Notes: generated by a model from the letters alone, not told the origin. A stretch of DNA of 13,463 nucleotides from Ignavibacteria bacterium UBA5771 (GCA_002418685.1 DIEP01000124.1:2608-16070); one strand, 5' to 3'. Counted from the stretch's first letter, positions 1 to 6,737 are shown. Numbers and translations are program-made.

Positions 1-356
1 ATTAGCATTAATGCACCTGTTGAAACTGCGAGTCCTCTGCCTCCTTTAAATTTCATAAATATGCTAAAATTATGACCAAGCACAGCGCCGATAGAACTCC
101 AAAATGTGATTGCTATGCTTTGTTCAAAGTTGATTGCAATTGCAGTAGTCAGTGCCCCCTTACCCAAATCAGCAATCAAAACCATTATCCCAATCCAAAT
201 ATTATGTGATGATTCATAAGCATTCATTGCTCCGAGGCTTCTGCTTCCTTCCTTCGTTAGATCCAGATTTTTATATTTCTTCGTAAAAATATACGCGAAT
301 GGAATTGACCCAATAATGTAGCTAATCAAAAACACAAATATTTGAGTAAGGTTCAT
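1..356 (-). CDS. plsY: PlsY-like glycerol-3-phosphate acyltransferase, N-terminal part (runs off left edge)
   Basis: I translated this by hand from the minus strand; 118 complete codons are visible and there is no stop before the window edge. PlsY is a membrane enzyme that acylates glycerol-3-phosphate from acyl-phosphate, giving lysophosphatidic acid at the start of phospholipid synthesis. The evidence is the family signatures: an N-terminal membrane segment ending in GSIPFAYI (residues 16-23), a glycine/asparagine motif GSRSLGAMN (37-45), DLGKGA (63-68), and the loop GHNFSIFMKFKGGRG (94-108), which matches the usual GHxFPxFxxFKGGKG. The motifs are divergent: typical enzymes have GSGNIGATN and a proline in GHxFP, which is serine here. 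This suggests a PlsY-like paralogue. The ATG (356-354) overlaps the TGA of the upstream permease gene as ATGA, so translational coupling is likely. The family call is fairly sure; exact enzymatic activity is not. Confidence 0.82.
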   Translation of the reverse strand, partial: MNLTQIFVFLISYIIGSIPFAYIFTKKYKNLDLTKEGSRSLGAMNAYESSHNIWIGIMVLIADLGKGALTTAIAINFEQSIAITFWSSIGAVLGHNFSIFMKFKGGRGLAVSTGALML

Positions 357-1267
357 TTATCTTCGGAAAGTTTTATTTGAATTAAAGATAAAGCAAGCAA
401 AACAAAGAATAAGACATAAGCCATTGCAGAAGCATATCCCATCATATCAGTATGATTAAAAGCGTTGTCAAATATTAAATATACCATAGAAGTAGTGGAA
501 TACATCGGTCCGCCTTTAGTCATTACAAATATTTCTATAAACACTTGGAATGCTTTGATTAAATCAAGCATAATTACGAAAAATATCGTAGAGCGTAAGC
601 CTGGCAAAGTAATATAGCGGAATCTTTGCCAAAAATTTGCACCATTGATTTTTGCTGAATCATATAAATCTTGGGATATTGTTTGCATTCCCGATAGAAA
701 TAACATCATATAATACCCAATTGATAGCCAAATATCCATTGCAATTATTGAGTTCAGAGCAGTCGATGGATCAAGCAGGAATCCCATCTGAGAAGTTGGC
801 AATCCTACCATATTTAGCAATGAATTTAAATATCCGTCTTTTGCATATAGATTAGTGAAAATGAGCGAAATTACTACCAGCGAAGTCACAGAGGGCATAA
901 AGTAAGATGCTTGAAAGAAACCACGAAATTTTGCAACTTTTTGATTTAATAATTCTGCTAATAATAAGGATAATATCAGCGTTATTGGGACAGAAATTAC
1001 AACGAAGTGTAAAGTGTTTTTTGCTGCAATCCAAAAAAACTCATCGGAAAATATACGAGCATAATTCTGGAAACCCACAAATACAGATTTGCCTGTCAGC
1101 GTTTGATATTCCGTCAAACTTAAATATCCCGCATAAATAAGTGGATACAACCAAAAAATTGCAAGCACAATAATCCATGGCAAAATTAAAATCAGAGTGT
1201 TGATATTTTCACCAAGATTTCCTTTTTTATAGTGTATTTTAGTAATTATTGATTTATTATTTATCAA
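353..1267 (-). CDS. Carbohydrate ABC transporter permease (MalF/UgpA type)
   Basis: This 304-residue inner-membrane protein belongs to the binding-protein-dependent transport permeases that carry sugars or sugar phosphates. About six hydrophobic segments are visible (near residues 24-46, 84-108, 118-140, 172-192, 225-245 and 276-298). Between the fourth and fifth lies the cytoplasmic EAA loop, DSAKINGANFWQRFRYITLP (203-222), which docks on the ATPase subunit. The MFVMTKGGP-like segment (IFVMTKGGP, 246-254) is also typical of the MalF/UgpA branch. No binding protein, ATPase or second permease (MalG type) is seen in the window; partners would have to lie elsewhere. The next gene, a PlsY-like acyltransferase, starts inside this stop codon. 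The only reasonable start is TTG at 1267-1265, because the frame upstream is open to a stop without ATG or GTG; the ribosome site is weak. Substrate cannot be told from the sequence. Confidence 0.93.
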   Translation of the reverse strand: MINNKSIITKIHYKKGNLGENINTLILILPWIIVLAIFWLYPLIYAGYLSLTEYQTLTGKSVFVGFQNYARIFSDEFFWIAAKNTLHFVVISVPITLILSLLLAELLNQKVAKFRGFFQASYFMPSVTSLVVISLIFTNLYAKDGYLNSLLNMVGLPTSQMGFLLDPSTALNSIIAMDIWLSIGYYMMLFLSGMQTISQDLYDSAKINGANFWQRFRYITLPGLRSTIFFVIMLDLIKAFQVFIEIFVMTKGGPMYSTTSMVYLIFDNAFNHTDMMGYASAMAYVLFFVLLALSLIQIKLSEDK

Positions 1268-1296
1268 TTTCTTGCAAAACTCGCTTTTAGATAATT

Positions 1297-1304
1297 CAAA
1301 ATTA
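1297..1304 (-). promoter_or_regulatory. Candidate -7 promoter element for the permease-plsY unit
   Basis: The minus strand reads TAATTTTG, an exact match to the Bacteroidota -7 consensus TAnnTTTG, 29 nt upstream of the TTG start. No convincing -33 TTTG is seen at the usual distance. Such matches arise by chance in AT-rich spacers, so this is tentative. Confidence 0.25.
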
Positions 1305-1350
1305 CTAATTTTAATTTTTTAATATTTGTAAAAATAAATAAAGGGCTAAA

Positions 1351-3021
1351 ATGAAAAGATTAACTATTTTGGTTTGTCTATCGTGTTTTCTCATTTTAAA
1401 TTCTTGCGAACAAAAAAAGGAAGTGCCGCAAATGAACACACAAAAAACTTTTATCGATACCGTGAAGGAACGAATCACAGCTTATTCACCTGTCAAGGTC
1501 GCTGTTGACACTTCATTTTTATCTGCAAAAGAAAAATTATTACTTGTTAAACTTGCGGAAGCAGGAAAAATCGCCGATGAAATATTTTGGCAGCAATCAG
1601 CACACGATGCAAGATCAGTCCGCGATTCGCTTGCAAAATCCACGGGAAAAGATAATGAAATCCTCAAGCAATATGTCCGAATCAATTATGGACCCTACGA
1701 TGTGATTTATGGCAATGAAAGATTTATCCCTGGTGAACCGAAAGTGCGACCTTTGGGTGCAGGCTTTTACCCAATTGATATGACAAAAGATGAATTTGAA
1801 AAAGCAATTGCTGAAAATCCGTCTTTGAAATCACAATTTGAGGATCTCTATACGGTAATTGTTCGAGAGAATGGTAAATTAAAAGCCATTCCATACAGTC
1901 AATACTATTCTGAAATTGAGGCACTTGCAAGCAAATTAGAGGAAGCGTCGAAATACGCAGAAGACAAACAATTAAATGCTTATTTGATTTCTCGAGCAAA
2001 AGCATTGCGAACAAATGATTATTTCGAAAGTGATATGAAATGGATGGATGTGAAATCAAGCAATATTGATATTGTGATTGGTCCAATTGAAACATATCAA
2101 GACCAACTATTTGGTTATAAGGCATCTTTCGAAGCAGTTATAATGGTCAAGGATTGGAAAGCAACCAAGCAATTTGAAATGTTTAAAAAGCATATTACAT
2201 ATTTCGAGAAAAATTTGCCCGAAGATCCAAAGTTCATTCGTTCAAATATCAATGAAGAAAGCCAGCTGAATCTTGTAAACGTTGCATATTATGGAGGCGA
2301 TTGCCAGAAAGGGACAAAGACTATCGCTGCATCATTGCCAAATGACCCCAGAGTTCGCGAAGCCAAAGGTGGCAAAAATTCTATGTATTTGAATATGATG
2401 AAAGCAAAATTCGAGAAAAATCTTGTTCCGATTGCAAATATTATTCTTGATAAAGATTTAATCCCATTTATCGATGAAGATGCATTTATTACTTCCACAA
2501 CTTTGCACGAAGTCAGCCATACGCTTGGTCGCGGTTATGTGTATGGAAATAACAAGCTGGAAGTGAGGACTGCCTTGAAAGAACGCTATTCCGCACTTGA
2601 AGAATGCAAGGCAGATATTCTGAGTATGTATAATCATTTGCACTTGCTCAATCTGAAGGAATTCAATGATGATATGATTAAGAAAGCAAGGGTCACATAT
2701 TTGGCAGGACTTTTCCGTAGTATAAGATTCGGGACCGAGTCTGCCCATGCCAAAGCTAATTTAATCCAGTTTAATTATCTCAGAGAGAAAGGTGCAATAG
2801 TCGTTGATAAGGACGGCAAATATAAACTTGATGAAAGCAAATTCTGGGATGCTGTGAAAGGGCTTGCAAACCTTATTTTGACGATCCAAGCAACGGGTGA
2901 TTATGCAAAAGCAGGCGAAATATTAAGTAAATACGCAAAGATGACTCCCGAACTTGAACAAGCAATAAAGACATTGCAGAATGTTCCGAGAGATATTGAT
3001 TCAAGTTATTTATTTGAATAA
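1351..3021 (+). CDS. Dipeptidyl-peptidase III family (M49) zinc metallopeptidase, predicted lipoprotein
   Basis: This 556-residue protein carries the two signatures of the M49 peptidases, which remove dipeptides from the N-terminus of short peptides. The first is HEVSH (residues 386-390), giving two zinc histidines and the catalytic glutamate. The second is EECKAD (417-422), whose E418 would be the third zinc ligand; the classical form is EECRAE. Classical DPP III enzymes have a six-residue HEXXGH motif; this one has the ordinary five-residue HEXXH, a variant I recall for the enzyme of Caldithrix abyssi. The N-terminus MKRLTILVCLSCFLILNSC is a lipoprotein signal with a lipobox (LNSC, lipidated cysteine about residue 19), so the enzyme should be anchored outside the cytoplasm, unlike the cytosolic eukaryotic DPP III. 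ATG at 1351 follows a weak AAGGG. The gene stands alone, divergent from the permease and convergent with recR. The peptidase fold is clear; the physiological substrate is unknown. Confidence 0.85.
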   Translation: MKRLTILVCLSCFLILNSCEQKKEVPQMNTQKTFIDTVKERITAYSPVKVAVDTSFLSAKEKLLLVKLAEAGKIADEIFWQQSAHDARSVRDSLAKSTGKDNEILKQYVRINYGPYDVIYGNERFIPGEPKVRPLGAGFYPIDMTKDEFEKAIAENPSLKSQFEDLYTVIVRENGKLKAIPYSQYYSEIEALASKLEEASKYAEDKQLNAYLISRAKALRTNDYFESDMKWMDVKSSNIDIVIGPIETYQDQLFGYKASFEAVIMVKDWKATKQFEMFKKHITYFEKNLPEDPKFIRSNINEESQLNLVNVAYYGGDCQKGTKTIAASLPNDPRVREAKGGKNSMYLNMMKAKFEKNLVPIANIILDKDLIPFIDEDAFITSTTLHEVSHTLGRGYVYGNNKLEVRTALKERYSALEECKADILSMYNHLHLLNLKEFNDDMIKKARVTYLAGLFRSIRFGTESAHAKANLIQFNYLREKGAIVVDKDGKYKLDESKFWDAVKGLANLILTIQATGDYAKAGEILSKYAKMTPELEQAIKTLQNVPRDIDSSYLFE

Positions 3022-3051
3022 AAGATACACAAATACGGGAAATAATATAGG

Positions 3052-3114
3052 CTGTCTCAAAAGATCGTTACTGTCAATTCGCACGAAGTAACGGAAATGA
3101 TTCTTTTGAGACAG
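3052..3114. repeat. MITE-like 63-bp hairpin with perfect 12-bp terminal inverted repeats
   Basis: CTGTCTCAAAAG (3052-3063) and CTTTTGAGACAG (3103-3114) are exact reverse complements. Inside, CGTTAC (3066-3071) and GTAACG (3088-3093) also pair, so the whole unit folds as a long imperfect hairpin. It fills the space between two convergent genes (the M49 peptidase and recR). The arms resemble insertion-sequence ends (GGCTGTCTCAAAA-like), while the middle reads TGTCAATTCGCACGAAG, similar to the repeat at 5388-5423. No clear target-site duplication is seen. It could also act as a two-way terminator, although there is no strong T-run. Confidence 0.7.
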
Positions 3115-3161
3115 ATCTTATGAAATACGCATAATATATCCTGCTACGCTTATGTATGAAT

Positions 3162-3755
3162 TTATAAATATATTCTGCCGTTTAATGCGCGTGCTATTGT
3201 AATTTCATCAGTAAATTCAAGGGTTGTTCCCATCGGCACACCACTTGCAATTCGCGAAATTTTTACTCCGAAGGGCTTTAACAATCTTGCCAAATAAAGA
3301 GTAGTGGCTTCACCTTCTATGCTTGGATTGAGCGCGAGTATTACTTCTTCAATTCCATCAAGTCGCGAGAGCAATTCTTTGATTTTCAAGTCTTCGGGTC
3401 CTGTGCCTTCCAATGGGTCAATCACTCCGTGTAATACGTGGTATATTCCAAAATAATCATTGGTTTTCTCAATTGCAATCACATCCGAAGGATCTTCCAC
3501 AACGCATAGCAAATTTCTCTTGCGTTTTTCAGATGCGCAAATCGGGCAGGGGTCGGTTTCAGTATAATTGAAGCAGACAGAGCACAATTTCACATTTTTG
3601 TGCAATTCAACAAGCGTGTCTGCAAATTGCTGGATAAATTCCGGATTCTCTTTTATTAAATGATAAGTAAGTCTTTGAGCAGTCTTCTTACCAATCGTTG
3701 GCAAACTTGATAAAATATTAACTAATTTCTCAATTGTTGGAGATGAATATGTCAT
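3162..3755 (-). CDS. recR: Recombination mediator protein RecR
   Basis: RecR (197 residues, normal length for the family) works with RecO, and in some pathways RecF, to load RecA on single-stranded gaps. Domains appear in the expected order: an N-terminal helix-hairpin-helix (LPTIGKKTAQRL, residues 18-29), a four-cysteine zinc finger (C58, C61, C70, C73), and a TOPRIM domain from about residue 82 with the acidic pair E87-D88 in VVEDPSD. The conserved LNPSIEGEATTLYL (142-155) and the C-terminal GVPMGTTLEFTDEITIARAL (172-191) follow. ATG at 3755 lies 21 nt after the ybaB stop, so the two are surely cotranscribed. The start has no good Shine-Dalgarno site, as is usual in Bacteroidota-like genomes. 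Confidence 0.97.
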   Translation of the reverse strand: MTYSSPTIEKLVNILSSLPTIGKKTAQRLTYHLIKENPEFIQQFADTLVELHKNVKLCSVCFNYTETDPCPICASEKRKRNLLCVVEDPSDVIAIEKTNDYFGIYHVLHGVIDPLEGTGPEDLKIKELLSRLDGIEEVILALNPSIEGEATTLYLARLLKPFGVKISRIASGVPMGTTLEFTDEITIARALNGRIYL

Positions 3756-3776
3756 AAGATTTTATGTATTAAATAA

Positions 3777-4118
3777 TTATAAAGGAATATCATCGGGACC
3801 TAAATTGAATATATCGCCCAGAGAGTTTTGCATTTTATCTTTTGTTCGTTCCGCAAGTGATTCATCAACTTTGAGTAGGGCATAATTAATAGCAGCGACA
3901 AGAGTATCCTCAATCATTTTTCTATCTTTTGTATTCCAAAGTTCATCGGAAATTTGGATTTTTTTTATATTTCTATCGCCCGTTGCTATGATATTAACCA
4001 TCCCCGCAGCAGCCGAAACAGGGAACTCTTCGGAGCTAAGTTCATCCTTCACTTTTGAGATTTCCGAAAACACACCCTGCAAATCATCTAATACTTTTTT
4101 GAATTGTTCGGTCTTCAT
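3777..4118 (-). CDS. ybaB: YbaB/EbfC family nucleoid-associated protein
   Basis: This 113-residue protein fits the YbaB/EbfC family of small dimeric DNA-binding proteins. Visible traits are an N-terminal amphipathic helix (about residues 3-30), a central beta segment with AAAGMVNIIATGDRNIKKIQI (36-56, the family's G-x-V-x-V-x-x-x-G pattern), and a helical segment with IEDTLVAAINYALLKVDE. It ends in a short tail, LGPDDIPL. The gene sits directly ahead of recR, the conserved ybaB-recR pairing known from many bacteria; the dnaX that often precedes the pair is absent here, as the next gene upstream is pspA on the other strand. No Shine-Dalgarno site is visible before the ATG at 4118. The assignment is firm; its exact regulatory role in this organism is not known. 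Confidence 0.93.
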   Translation of the reverse strand: MKTEQFKKVLDDLQGVFSEISKVKDELSSEEFPVSAAAGMVNIIATGDRNIKKIQISDELWNTKDRKMIEDTLVAAINYALLKVDESLAERTKDKMQNSLGDIFNLGPDDIPL

Positions 4119-4153
4119 TTTATAAAAATTGTTTAATTTAGAATTTTAACTTA

Positions 4154-4161
4154 CAAAAATA
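4154..4161 (-). promoter_or_regulatory. Candidate -7 promoter element for ybaB-recR
   Basis: The minus strand reads TATTTTTG, matching TAnnTTTG, 35 nt ahead of the ybaB ATG. It lies in the 71-bp divergent spacer shared with pspA. A TTTG further upstream is only 8 nt away, too close for a standard -33, so support is limited. Confidence 0.3.
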
Positions 4162-4189
4162 ATAAAAAACAAAATGTGAGGAGACTGAA

Positions 4190-4882
4190 ATGGGATTATT
4201 TTCAAGAATATCGGATATTTTCAAGGCGAATGTCAATGACATGATTGATAAAGCGGAAGACCCTGAAAAAATGCTAAAACAGATGGTACTCGAGATGGAG
4301 GAATCTGTCAATAAGACAACTCTTGCGGTCGCCAGTGCAATCGCCAACGAAGTTTCACTGAAGAAAAAATTAGAGAAAGCTCGCACTGACCAAACAGAAT
4401 GGGAAAATAAAGCAATGCAAGCATTGCAAGCAAATCGCGAAGACCTTGCACGCCAAGCTCTTGAGCGAAAAAATATTTCAGCAAAAAATATTGCTGACTT
4501 GCAACCTATTTATGAGCAAGCAAAATCAACCACAATGAATTTGCGTCAGCAACTTGATCAATTAAAATCGAAACTTGACGAAGCAAGAATGCGCCAAAGC
4601 ACATTGATTGCACGTTCTCAAGCAGCAAAAGCACAAAAGCAAATCGCACAATCTATGAGCGGAGTTGGTTCTGATGCTTTCAGCAAATTTGACAAATTTG
4701 AAGGTAAAGTGGAAAAATTAGAAGCAGAAGCCACTGCTTTCCAGCAATTAGCAGGCGAGCAAACTTCACTCGATGACGAGTTCAAAAAATTATCTTCAAA
4801 TACAGATGTTGATTCCGATCTCCTTGCTTTAAAAGCAAAAATGGGATTATTACCCGATAACAATTCAGATACAAAAAATTGA
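4190..4882 (+). CDS. pspA: PspA/IM30 family membrane-stress protein
   Basis: This 230-residue protein is a PspA/IM30 homologue: a peripheral inner-membrane protein, related to ESCRT-III, that oligomerises on stressed or damaged membranes and limits proton leak. It opens with the family's amphipathic helix (MGLFSRISDIFKANVNDMID, residues 1-20) followed by the signature AEDPEKMLKQMVLEMEE (22-38). A long heptad-rich coiled coil runs from about residue 40 to 165, and a helical C-terminal region ends near LLALKAKMGLLPD. A strong ribosome site GTGAGGAG (4176-4183) lies 6 nt before ATG 4190, which fixes the start. It is followed within about 50 nt by a YbjN-like gene on the same strand. PspF, PspB and PspC partners are not present in the window. 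Confidence 0.95.
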   Translation: MGLFSRISDIFKANVNDMIDKAEDPEKMLKQMVLEMEESVNKTTLAVASAIANEVSLKKKLEKARTDQTEWENKAMQALQANREDLARQALERKNISAKNIADLQPIYEQAKSTTMNLRQQLDQLKSKLDEARMRQSTLIARSQAAKAQKQIAQSMSGVGSDAFSKFDKFEGKVEKLEAEATAFQQLAGEQTSLDDEFKKLSSNTDVDSDLLALKAKMGLLPDNNSDTKN

Positions 4883-4917
4883 GCATGCAATGGATGATCA
4901 AAATTTAATAAAAACAA

Positions 4918-4923
4918 AAGGAG
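4918..4923 (+). promoter_or_regulatory. Ribosome binding site that sets the start of the YbjN-like gene
   Basis: AAGGAG is 11 nt ahead of ATG 4935 and 8 nt ahead of an in-frame TTG at 4932. The upstream in-frame ATG at 4890 has no such site and would place this motif inside the coding region, so the shorter protein is preferred. Confidence 0.65.
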
Positions 4924-4934
4924 AAAATAAATTG

Positions 4935-5348
4935 ATGGAAACACCAATAGAATTAATCAATGCAACAAAAGATAAAGTTGTAAGCTATTTGAAAAAGAAT
5001 TTTCCTGAATATCAAATATTCGACAATAATACTTACACTATAACGAGAGGAAGCGCTCAAGTACTCATTATCATTCGACCCTACACGGAAAGCGAAACTG
5101 CAATTGAATTCATATCTAATTTAGTATCCGATGCCAAAATTACACCTGAAATAATGGAATTTTTGCTAAGAAAAAATGCTGAACTGCATTTTGGTGCTTT
5201 TGGACTTTTATTTGATAATACTATTATATTTAGCTACACACTTGTAGGTTCCAAAATGGACGAGAATGAATTTGCGACCGCGCTGGACTCTGTTGCGCTA
5301 ATTGCAGATTATTATGATGATGAAATCATAAAAATGTTAGAGCAATAG
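4935..5348 (+). CDS. YbjN / type III secretion chaperone-like domain protein
   Basis: With the ATG at 4935 this is a 137-residue, acidic, apparently soluble cytoplasmic protein with no signal peptide. Its pattern matches the YbjN/CesT-like fold: an N-terminal helix (LINATKDKVVSYLKKNF), a beta sheet region (YTITRGSAQVLIIIRPY), then the family's hallmark FLLRKNAELHFGAFGLLFD, a further strand (IIFSYTLVG), and a C-terminal helix ALDSVALIADYYDDEI. Proteins of this family are small alpha/beta chaperone-like proteins; YbjN of E. coli has been linked to stress and motility phenotypes, but no reaction is known. An ATG at 4890 would add 15 residues without a ribosome site; TTG at 4932 is also possible. 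It very likely shares the pspA transcript, which would make it a candidate membrane-stress partner (inference). Confidence 0.75.
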   Translation: METPIELINATKDKVVSYLKKNFPEYQIFDNNTYTITRGSAQVLIIIRPYTESETAIEFISNLVSDAKITPEIMEFLLRKNAELHFGAFGLLFDNTIIFSYTLVGSKMDENEFATALDSVALIADYYDDEIIKMLEQ

Positions 5349-5387
5349 TAAAATTTTAATAATACTTTTTGCAATTGCGAAAAAACA

Positions 5388-5482
5388 TGTCAATGTGAAT
5401 GAAGCGAAGCGGAATTAAGAATCTATTATACTGTTATTTATTACGTAGACATAGATCATTCGCTTCGCATTCGCTGGCAATA
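5388..5482. repeat. Degenerate interspersed repeat in inverted arrangement
   Basis: 5388-5423 begins TGTCAATGTGAATGAAGCG and continues AAGCGGAATTAAGAATC. It resembles the widespread dispersed bacterial repeat of the form TGTCATTGCGAGCGAAGCG...CAATC. A second, inverted part lies at 5455-5482 (CATTCGCTTCGCATTCGCTGG), so that GAATG and GCGAAGCG elements face each other across about 30 nt and can form an imperfect hairpin. The block sits just after the pspA unit. The rest of the 5349-5602 spacer is AT-rich without a gene. A related core lies in the 3052-3114 hairpin. Confidence 0.6.
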
Positions 5483-5602
5483 GGAACTCGCTTCAATCCT
5501 TTTTTGAATGGAAAAATCGATTGTGAATTCCTGTGAATTATGAATGTATTTTCGTTCACTGTGGAATCAGAAATTACTGTGCATTAATAAGTGCTTTTGA
5601 TA

Positions 5603-5890
5603 TTAATCAACATACTTATCGGTTTTAATACTTATAATTAAAGAATACAAATAAACTAAAAAATTTAGCAAATAGATAATAATTGAAAGAAAGTAAATTT
5701 GGTCTGTTATTGAATTGTAAAATATCCAATAAATAAAATTAATTAATAAAAGAGTAGTCAAACCAAATTTGAATAACTTATTTTTGGATAAATTCTTGAA
5801 CGTTTTAAAAGTTCTTTTTTCTTCAAGAATTGGATTCTTTATTTTTGAGCTAAAATAAAGAAATATTGAAAAAATCAAGCTCAAAATCAA
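5603..5890 (-). CDS. Small hypothetical membrane protein (possibly the tail of a broken gene)
   Basis: I do not recognise this family. The frame gives 95 residues with a hydrophobic N-terminus (1-14), two further membrane-spanning stretches (about 41-59 and 65-87) separated from the first by a lysine-rich stretch (LEEKRTFKTFKNLSKNK), and a charged tail KTDKYVD. The only start is TTG at 5890 with no ribosome site, and there is no internal methionine. Upstream in the same frame is a TGA at 5911-5909. Beyond it the frame is open again for 36 codons up to 6019, directly after the stop of the AIM24-like gene, and the hydrophobic run continues on the near side (SSALSLLILSLIF). It could therefore be a true small gene, a remnant carrying a nonsense mutation, or chance in AT-rich DNA. 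Confidence 0.4.
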   Translation of the reverse strand: MILSLIFSIFLYFSSKIKNPILEEKRTFKTFKNLSKNKLFKFGLTTLLLINFIYWIFYNSITDQIYFLSIIIYLLNFLVYLYSLIISIKTDKYVD

Positions 5891-6019
5891 TAAACTTAAT
5901 GCTGAACTTCAACTCGAGATTAAAAATAAATAATCTTTCCTTGCAAAATCTACTTTTATAGTGTAATAAGTTTTTTTGAAACAACCTCCGTAAATATTCA
6001 CATAAATTTTTCCATTCAA

Positions 6020-6697
6020 TTAATTATTTGATTTTGGCATCAACTTGTAAAGCAATTGAGCAAAAGCGGGCAGATTGCGAGTTTGAAACCATAATTTGCC
6101 TGGACCTTTAAATTCGCAAATCAATGCTTCCCTGCTTGCAATTGTTGAGAACATACCTTTCGACGCACGCTTCACAGCATATTCCATAGTATCTGAAAAT
6201 GCAACGATATGAGATGTATCGATGATATACTTCTCATTCTGTCCGAGAGATTTCTCGATAATTGCACCGTAGGAGTTGATAAATACTAATCCTGTCCCTG
6301 TTAATTTTTGCAAAAATAAGCCCGTCCCTGAAATAAGTGCTTTAAAGGAACCTTGAGTCGAGATTTCAATTTCAGGATTCCCCGCAAGGAAAGAACCGCC
6401 ATTTGCAAAAATAGTTTCATTATGCAAATCGATTACAATAATATCTCCGATTGTTGTGGGTGCAAGGATTAATTCAGCATTATTTGACTCAGACGTAAAA
6501 ATAGATGAAAAGAGTGATTCCCCACCCATTGTAGCTTTTATTGAACCAAAGAACCCTTTACCCGTTGATTTTGCTTGCAATTGAATATCAGGAGACATCG
6601 CTACCATAGCTCCTGCTTCGGCACGAATTTGTTCGTTTTGATTCAAAATAATTCTTAAATTTGAAAAACTTGGTCTGTTATCGATAAAATATTCCAT
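6020..6697 (-). CDS. AIM24 / TIGR00266 family protein
   Basis: This 225-residue protein matches the AIM24 (TIGR00266) family of beta-sheet-rich proteins; the mitochondrial member is needed for normal cristae, while the bacterial members have no firmly established role. Family marks are EAGAMVAMSPDIQLQAK (near residues 27-43), the glycine-rich segment GFFGSIKATMGGESLF (49-64), GDIIVIDL, the repeat-like FLQKLTGTGLVFINSYG (128-144), and VAFSDTMEYAVKRASKG. No signal peptide or membrane helix is seen. ATG 6697 is preferred: TTGAGG (6709-6704) sits 6 nt upstream as a ribosome site, whereas starting at that TTG would consume it. The gene is divergent from mtgA over a 78-nt spacer. Confidence 0.87.
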   Translation of the reverse strand: MEYFIDNRPSFSNLRIILNQNEQIRAEAGAMVAMSPDIQLQAKSTGKGFFGSIKATMGGESLFSSIFTSESNNAELILAPTTIGDIIVIDLHNETIFANGGSFLAGNPEIEISTQGSFKALISGTGLFLQKLTGTGLVFINSYGAIIEKSLGQNEKYIIDTSHIVAFSDTMEYAVKRASKGMFSTIASREALICEFKGPGKLWFQTRNLPAFAQLLYKLMPKSNN

Positions 6698-6703
6698 AAA
6701 ATA

Positions 6704-6709
6704 CCTCAA
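6704..6709 (-). promoter_or_regulatory. Ribosome binding site that sets the AIM24-family start
   Basis: On the minus strand TTGAGG precedes ATG 6697 by 6 nt. The TTG inside it is in frame and could be mistaken for a start four codons earlier. Confidence 0.6.
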
Positions 6710-6729
6710 TTTTGTATTTTGAAAAATGA

Positions 6730-6737
6730 CAAAAATA
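6730..6737 (-). promoter_or_regulatory. Candidate -7 promoter element for the AIM24-family gene
   Basis: The minus strand reads TATTTTTG (TAnnTTTG), 32 nt before ATG 6697. Two TTTG words lie upstream, the farther one about 15 nt from the element, shorter than the usual -33 spacing. Plausible but weak. Confidence 0.35.

Noticed and set aside
1724..2125. A 133-codon minus-strand open frame inside the M49 peptidase gene
   Set aside because: Composition (Q-, H- and L-rich) is that of an antisense shadow; the plus-strand gene is well supported.
5370..5387. TTTTTGCAATTGCGAAAAA after the YbjN-like gene as an intrinsic terminator
   Set aside because: The palindrome leaves almost no loop, needs a bulged G, and its stem is mostly A-T with no following T-run.
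5522..5539. Direct repeats TGTGAATT spaced by one helical turn (5522 and 5532)
   Set aside because: Only two short AT-rich copies, not next to a gene start; chance is a sufficient explanation.
5909..5911. In-frame TGA considered as recoding (selenocysteine or a changed genetic code)
   Set aside because: TGA is used as an ordinary stop by the permease, pspA and mtgA genes here, and no selenocysteine-insertion-like hairpin is evident.
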